From contig NZ_CP064787.1 of assembly GCF_017094505.1 (NCBI RefSeq), forward strand, positions 1,302,001 through 1,366,000: a stretch of 64,000 bases of DNA, read 5' to 3'. The stretch's first letter is position 1, and each line of letters begins with the position of its first letter. Origin of the DNA: Halapricum desulfuricans. Lineage in GTDB: Archaea > Halobacteriota > Halobacteria > Halobacteriales > Haloarculaceae. Positions 60,081-64,000 of this stretch are shown piece by piece. A model generated the notes under the pieces. It saw only the letters and a program-made list of their open reading frames with translations, ran no database searches and was not told the DNA's origin. The position numbers were made by a program, and so were the translations under genes.

Positions 60081-60875
60081 GGTGTCTCACCACCAGACCA
60101 CAGTCGTTCAGGTGCCATCAGTATCCCTTAATTTTGCAACTATAGAATCAAATATCCACCGGCTCGTACAGTTGATTGGCCCGACTGGCGACGCTCTTCT
60201 CGACGTCTTCGCAGTGATAGTCGTTGCCCGGACTCTTCCCTGCGGATTCCCGCGATTGCCAGCTTCAGACTTCCGGGCCGTAATACGGGTAAAGAAACGG
60301 CCAACCGGAATCGGTTTTTCTGACACCAACATCACATTCAAACCAGCATGTGCGACTACATGTGCCGTCTTTCCACGTAAGTTCGCCGTCGACATGTGAA
60401 AGGATCAGTGAGGTTCTCGTCAGGGTCAGTACTAAATGGAGACCCTGTACTGAGCACTCGGAAGAGACTGCTTCTGGAGGAAAACTCCGTGCAAGATACG
60501 CGCCCTCAATCTTGCACGGGCGTATTGACCTATACAGTCTCTGTCAGAACTACTGTGATCGATCCAGAGGGTCTATGCACAGTCGTATCCGCGCGAGCGG
60601 AGCGAGCGGGGTTCCCGGACGGCGAGGCCGAAGGCCGGGCAGTCCGCCTTTTTGATCGAATTTTTTGCGCCGAGCGGTTCGCATTTGGCGAATCCGAGAC
60701 GTAAAAAGTTCGTTCCATGTATTTTGCACGCCTCAAAATAAAAATATCCTATACGATAGGAGAGGAGTTAAAACTCCGCGGTTGAAACACCACTGAGCAA
60801 TATTCAGAGCCCGGGTATTTCACTTTCACCGCGGTCTCGGAACCCCTTTAGGACGGGACAGCCTACCCCCGCGCA
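60081..60875. other. Long non-coding interval with inverted repeats
   Basis: 795 bases between the orphan binding protein and mre11. ORFs here (for example 60108-60395 minus and 60396-60704 plus) have no family features. The right half contains a 10-bp perfect hairpin and a distant inverted repeat described separately, plus a GCGCGAGCGGAGCGAGCGGG palindrome-like run and an AT-rich end (60715-60775). The mre11 promoter would be in the last 100 bases. It looks like mobile-element debris. Confidence 0.5.
60488..60730 (+). repeat. Candidate 243-bp element with 12-bp imperfect terminal inverted repeats
   Basis: CGTGCAAGATAC (60488-60499) is inverted as GTATTTTGCACG (60719-60730) with one mismatch. 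The left end also forms a local perfect 10-bp stem, CGTGCAAGAT with ATCTTGCACG (60509-60518). No gene lies inside. It could be a MITE-type remnant; there is only one copy in this window and no clear target duplication. Confidence 0.35.
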
Positions 60876-62096
60876 ATGACGCGGGTGATCCACACGGGCG
60901 ACACGCACCTGGGGTATCAGCAGTACCACGAACCCGCCCGTCGGGAGGACTTTCTCTCGGCGTTCCGGCAGGTGATCGAGGACGCCGTCGCCGAGGACGT
61001 CGACGCGGTCGTCCACGCCGGCGACCTGTTTCACGACCGCCGGCCGGGACTTGCTGACATCATGGGCACGCTGTCGGTCCTGCGGACCCTCGAGGACGCC
61101 TCGATCCCGTTTCTCGCCATCGTCGGCAACCACGAGACCAAGCGCGACGCCCAGTGGCTGGACCTGTTCGAGTCGCTGGGGTTGGCCACTCGGTTGGGGG
61201 CCGAGCCGGTGACGATCGACGGGACGGCTTTCTACGGCCTCGATTACGTCCCGAAGTCTCAGCGATCGTCGCTTGCGTACGACTTCGAGCCCAACGACGC
61301 CGACCACGCGGCGCTGGTGGCACACGGGCTCTTCCAGCCGTTCGATCACGGCGACTGGGACGCCGAGGCGGTGCTCGCGGAATCGCCCGTCGACTTCGAC
61401 GCGATGTTGCTCGGCGACGATCACACCCCCAAACGCGCCGAGGTCGGGGACACGTGGCTGACCTACTGTGGCTCGACCGAACGCACGAGCGGCTCCGAGC
61501 GGGACGATCGCGGGTACAATCTCGTCACCTTCGATGAGGGAATCGACATTCGCCGGCGCGGCCTGCCGACCCGCGAGTTCGTCTTCGTCGACGTCGAGCT
61601 CGAGGCGGGCGAGGGATACGGTCGCGTCCGCGATCGCGTCCTGCAACACGACCTCGAGGACGCGGTCGTCATCGTGACGATCGAGGGCGACGGCGAACCG
61701 ATCACGCCCGCGGAGGTCGAGACGGTCGCGCTGGAGGAGGGGGCGCTGGTCGCTCGCGTCAACGATCGCCGGGAGATCGAGCCGGACGAGGAGGTGTCGG
61801 TCTCGTTCGCGGACCCGGACGACGCTGTTCGTGAACGGATCCGCGAGCTGGGACTGAGCCCGGCCGCGCGGGACATCGACGAGACCGTCCGCGCGAGCAA
61901 GGTCGCCGACTCGAACGTCGCCGACCGCGTCCAGCAGCGCGTCGCCGAGATCGTCGAGGCGGCCGATCCGGGCGCGTTCGAGGCGGCCGAGGACGAACCC
62001 GACACCGCGTCTTCCGACGACACATCTGACGCCGGATCGGACGGCACGACACAGTCGGACGGGGACGGACAGGCCACCATGGAGGAATACCTATGA
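60876..62096 (+). CDS. mre11: DNA double-strand break repair nuclease Mre11
   Basis: 406 aa. The calcineurin-like phosphoesterase motifs are [43 protein letters not shown] and [11 protein letters not shown], covering the di-manganese ligands. A cap domain and an acidic C-terminal tail ([20 protein letters not shown]) follow, ending MEEYL. With Rad50 it processes broken DNA ends. The stop overlaps the Rad50 start (ATGA), so the two are translationally coupled. Confidence 0.95.
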   Translation: MTRVIHTGDTHLGYQQYHEPARREDFLSAFRQVIEDAVAEDVDAVVHAGDLFHDRRPGLADIMGTLSVLRTLEDASIPFLAIVGNHETKRDAQWLDLFESLGLATRLGAEPVTIDGTAFYGLDYVPKSQRSSLAYDFEPNDADHAALVAHGLFQPFDHGDWDAEAVLAESPVDFDAMLLGDDHTPKRAEVGDTWLTYCGSTERTSGSERDDRGYNLVTFDEGIDIRRRGLPTREFVFVDVELEAGEGYGRVRDRVLQHDLEDAVVIVTIEGDGEPITPAEVETVALEEGALVARVNDRREIEPDEEVSVSFADPDDAVRERIRELGLSPAARDIDETVRASKVADSNVADRVQQRVAEIVEAADPGAFEAAEDEPDTASSDDTSDAGSDGTTQSDGDGQATMEEYL

Positions 62097-64000
62097 GGTT
62101 CGCGCGAATCGCTCTGAAGAACTTCAAATGTTACGGAGACGCCGACTTGCGCCTGGATCCGGGCGTGACAGTCATCCACGGCGTCAACGGCAGCGGCAAG
62201 ACATCGCTGCTGGAGGCGGCGTTTTTCGCGCTGTACGGGGCCCGGGCGCTTGACGCGACGCTGGAGGAGGTGATCACGACCGGGGCCGAGGAGACGGTCG
62301 TCGAGCTGTGGTTCACCCACGCCGGGGGCGAGTACTACCTCAAGCGCCGCGTCCGGGCGACCGGCGAGCGCCCGACGACCGCCGAGTGCGTGCTGGAGGG
62401 ACCGGAGGCGACCTACGACGGAGCCAGAGACGTCGGCGATCGCGTTGCCGAGTTACTCCGCATGGACCACGAGGCGTTCGTCAACTGCGCGTACGTCCGT
62501 CAGGGCGAGGTCAACAAGCTGATCAACGCGACCCCGGCCGAACGCCAGGACATGATCGACGAACTCCTGCAGCTTGGCAAGCTCGAGGACTACCGCTCGC
62601 GGGCCAGCGACGCCCGCGTCGGCGTCGGTCGCGTCCGCGACGACAGGCAGGGCGCGCTCGCACAACTCGACGAACAGATCGAGACCAAAGAGGACAAAGA
62701 CCTGCCCGGGACGCTCAACGACCTCGAGACGGAGCTTCAGGAGGTCAACTCGGAGATCGACCGCTTCGAGGAGCAACGCGAGGCGGCCGTCGAGACCCTC
62801 GAAGAGGCCGAATCAGTCCTCGAAGAGTACGACCAGAAACGCGAGGAACTGGATACCGTCGAGTCGGAGATCGAAGACCTGGAGGCGACGATCGCCGAGA
62901 CGGAACGCGAGCGAGAGTCCCTGCAGTCGGAGCTCGCCGAGTTGCGATCGACAGTCGAAGACCGCAAGGAGACGGCGCGGTCGGCCCTCGAAGAGTCGGA
63001 TATCGACGCCGACGCCGAAGCCGCGGCCGTCGAAGAACGACTCGCAGAACTCGACGAGCGCGACGAACAGCTCCGGAACGAGCTCGAGGAGTACCGACTC
63101 GAGGCCAGCGAACACGCCAGCGAGGCCGAAAGCGCGCGCGAGCGGGCCGACTCGCTGGAGTCACAGGCCGCCGAGAAGCGCCAGCGGGCGGACGAGCTCG
63201 AAGCGGAAATCGAATCGGCCGAGTCGAAGCTCGAAGAGCGGCGCGAGCGGACGGACGAACTCGACGAGCAGATCGACGAGCTTCGCGCCCGGTTCGAGGA
63301 CGCTCCGGTCGACGTCGGGGACGCCCAGCAGCACCGCGAAGCGATCGCCGACGATCTCGATACCGTCCGGGACGAACTGGCGGAGCTGTCGGCCGAGATC
63401 GACCGGCAACGCGAGTCCATCGAGGAAGCCGAGGCGCTGCTTGCGGCGGGCAAGTGTCCGGAGTGTGGCCAGGACGTCGAGGGATCGCCCCACGTCGAAT
63501 CGCTCGACGAGCGCCGCGAGGACCTCGAGAAACTGAAAGACGAGCGTGCCGAACACCAGCAGCGCCGCGACCGGCTGCAGGAACGACTCGAGCGGGCGGA
63601 GACGCTCGAAGACGCCGAAGGCGAGATCGAGCGCCTGCGCGAGCGCCGCGAGACCGTCGAGGGACTGCTCGAAGAGCAGGCCGCCGATATCGAAAGCGAC
63701 CGCGAGCGCGTGACCGAACGCCGGGCGTCCGCAGCCGACCTCGAAGAGGAGGCCGAACAGGTGCTCGAAGACGCCGAGCAGGCCGAGCAACAGGCCGAAC
63801 AGGCGCGCCAGCAGGTCGGGTCGATCAACGAGCGTCGGACCGAGCTGAGAGAGCGGCGACAGCGACTCGAGGCGGCGCTCGAGGCGCTGGAGGCGATCGA
63901 CGACGCCGAACGCGAGATCCAGCGCCTGCGCGAACGGCGCTCGGACCTCGCCGAGACGAACGAGGAGCGCCGCGAACGGCTCGCCGAGAAACGCGAGCGC
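62093..64000 (+). CDS. rad50: DNA repair ATPase Rad50 (partial, C-terminus beyond window)
   Basis: 636 codons are present and the frame is open at the window end. The N-terminal ATPase half has [20 protein letters not shown] followed by [19 protein letters not shown] (Walker A near residue 30-40) and the Q-loop [11 protein letters not shown] near 140. A long coiled coil begins near residue 175. The zinc hook is KCPECGQDV with Cys at about 455 and 458. The second coiled-coil arm then starts. It partners Mre11 in an ATP-gated tether and nuclease complex. The C-terminal ATPase half must lie downstream. Confidence 0.95.
   Translation, partial: MRFARIALKNFKCYGDADLRLDPGVTVIHGVNGSGKTSLLEAAFFALYGARALDATLEEVITTGAEETVVELWFTHAGGEYYLKRRVRATGERPTTAECVLEGPEATYDGARDVGDRVAELLRMDHEAFVNCAYVRQGEVNKLINATPAERQDMIDELLQLGKLEDYRSRASDARVGVGRVRDDRQGALAQLDEQIETKEDKDLPGTLNDLETELQEVNSEIDRFEEQREAAVETLEEAESVLEEYDQKREELDTVESEIEDLEATIAETERERESLQSELAELRSTVEDRKETARSALEESDIDADAEAAAVEERLAELDERDEQLRNELEEYRLEASEHASEAESARERADSLESQAAEKRQRADELEAEIESAESKLEERRERTDELDEQIDELRARFEDAPVDVGDAQQHREAIADDLDTVRDELAELSAEIDRQRESIEEAEALLAAGKCPECGQDVEGSPHVESLDERREDLEKLKDERAEHQQRRDRLQERLERAETLEDAEGEIERLRERRETVEGLLEEQAADIESDRERVTERRASAADLEEEAEQVLEDAEQAEQQAEQARQQVGSINERRTELRERRQRLEAALEALEAIDDAEREIQRLRERRSDLAETNEERRERLAEKRER

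Noticed and set aside
60108-60395. A 95-codon ORF on the minus strand in the 795-base gap
   Set aside because: No family features, start context or neighbouring gene logic, and composition is like the surrounding non-coding sequence.

Overview
This window comes from a halophilic archaeon (class Halobacteria). The reasons are the very GC-rich, acidic coding sequence, the mostly leaderless genes with a TATA-like box about 27-30 bases before the start codon, and a purely archaeal set of housekeeping genes: MCM, PAN, aIF5A, Pus10, SAMP1/MoaD, MptA, Trm112 and Mre11-Rad50. Haloarchaeal specialities are also present: a HalX response regulator, a Tat-exported blue copper protein, Gfo6-type xylose dehydrogenase and twin-arginine lipoproteins. 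Genus cannot be fixed from the sequence alone.

Layout. 1-13.4 kb: partial membrane protein, NYN-domain protein, tRNA-Glu with a copied 3' tail, class I aminotransferase, SHOCT protein, purL, samp1, two small unknowns around a MITE, xylose dehydrogenase, DUF309 protein, mobA-nadK, a KaiC-like ATPase and a MutS-family ATPase. 13.4-26.3 kb: zinc dehydrogenase, XPD/DinG-type helicase, membrane GAF sensor, MCM helicase carrying two large inteins, and a complete nitrate/sulfonate-type ABC importer (ATPase, permease, Tat lipoprotein). 26.3-34 kb: pus10, a collapsed histidine kinase remnant, GNAT, halocyanin-like protein overlapping a multi-PAS kinase with a degenerate receiver, an MFS remnant, CDF exporter, HIT protein, zinc-ribbon protein. 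34-46 kb: map, isoaspartyl peptidase, several very small proteins, GIY-YIG protein, then a scar of decay (TnpB remnant, transducer pseudogene, MITE), then Trm112, Nif3-like, agmatinase plus aIF5A, HTH/membrane pair, cyclophilin, HalX regulator, mptA and HtrA-like protease. 46-50 kb: tRNA-Arg followed by an array of decayed tRNA 3'-tail copies, an unknown gene, a second copy of the MITE, 1-phosphofructokinase, cysteine-desulfurase-like protein. 50-64 kb: two CrcB fluoride channels, hisD, membrane HTH regulator divergent from a sensor kinase, HAD phosphatase, PAN, small HTH, an atypical-composition lipoprotein, an orphan solute-binding lipoprotein, a 795-base non-coding stretch, and mre11-rad50 (rad50 cut by the window end).

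Functional links. mre11-rad50, MCM, the XPD-like helicase and the MutS-like ATPase cover replication and repair. Agmatinase plus aIF5A fits the agmatine-based hypusination route of archaea. mobA and SAMP1 touch molybdopterin and ubiquitin-like chemistry, and PAN is the unfoldase for the proteasome to which SAMPs can direct proteins. The most unusual material is the twin-intein mcm gene with helix-turn-helix DNA-binding segments inserted in the second intein, a matched pair of 82-bp MITEs, the TnpB/transducer/MITE scar at 37 kb, and the tRNA-tail arrays. I did not see a clearly new multi-gene defence system, CRISPR array, rRNA operon or provirus.
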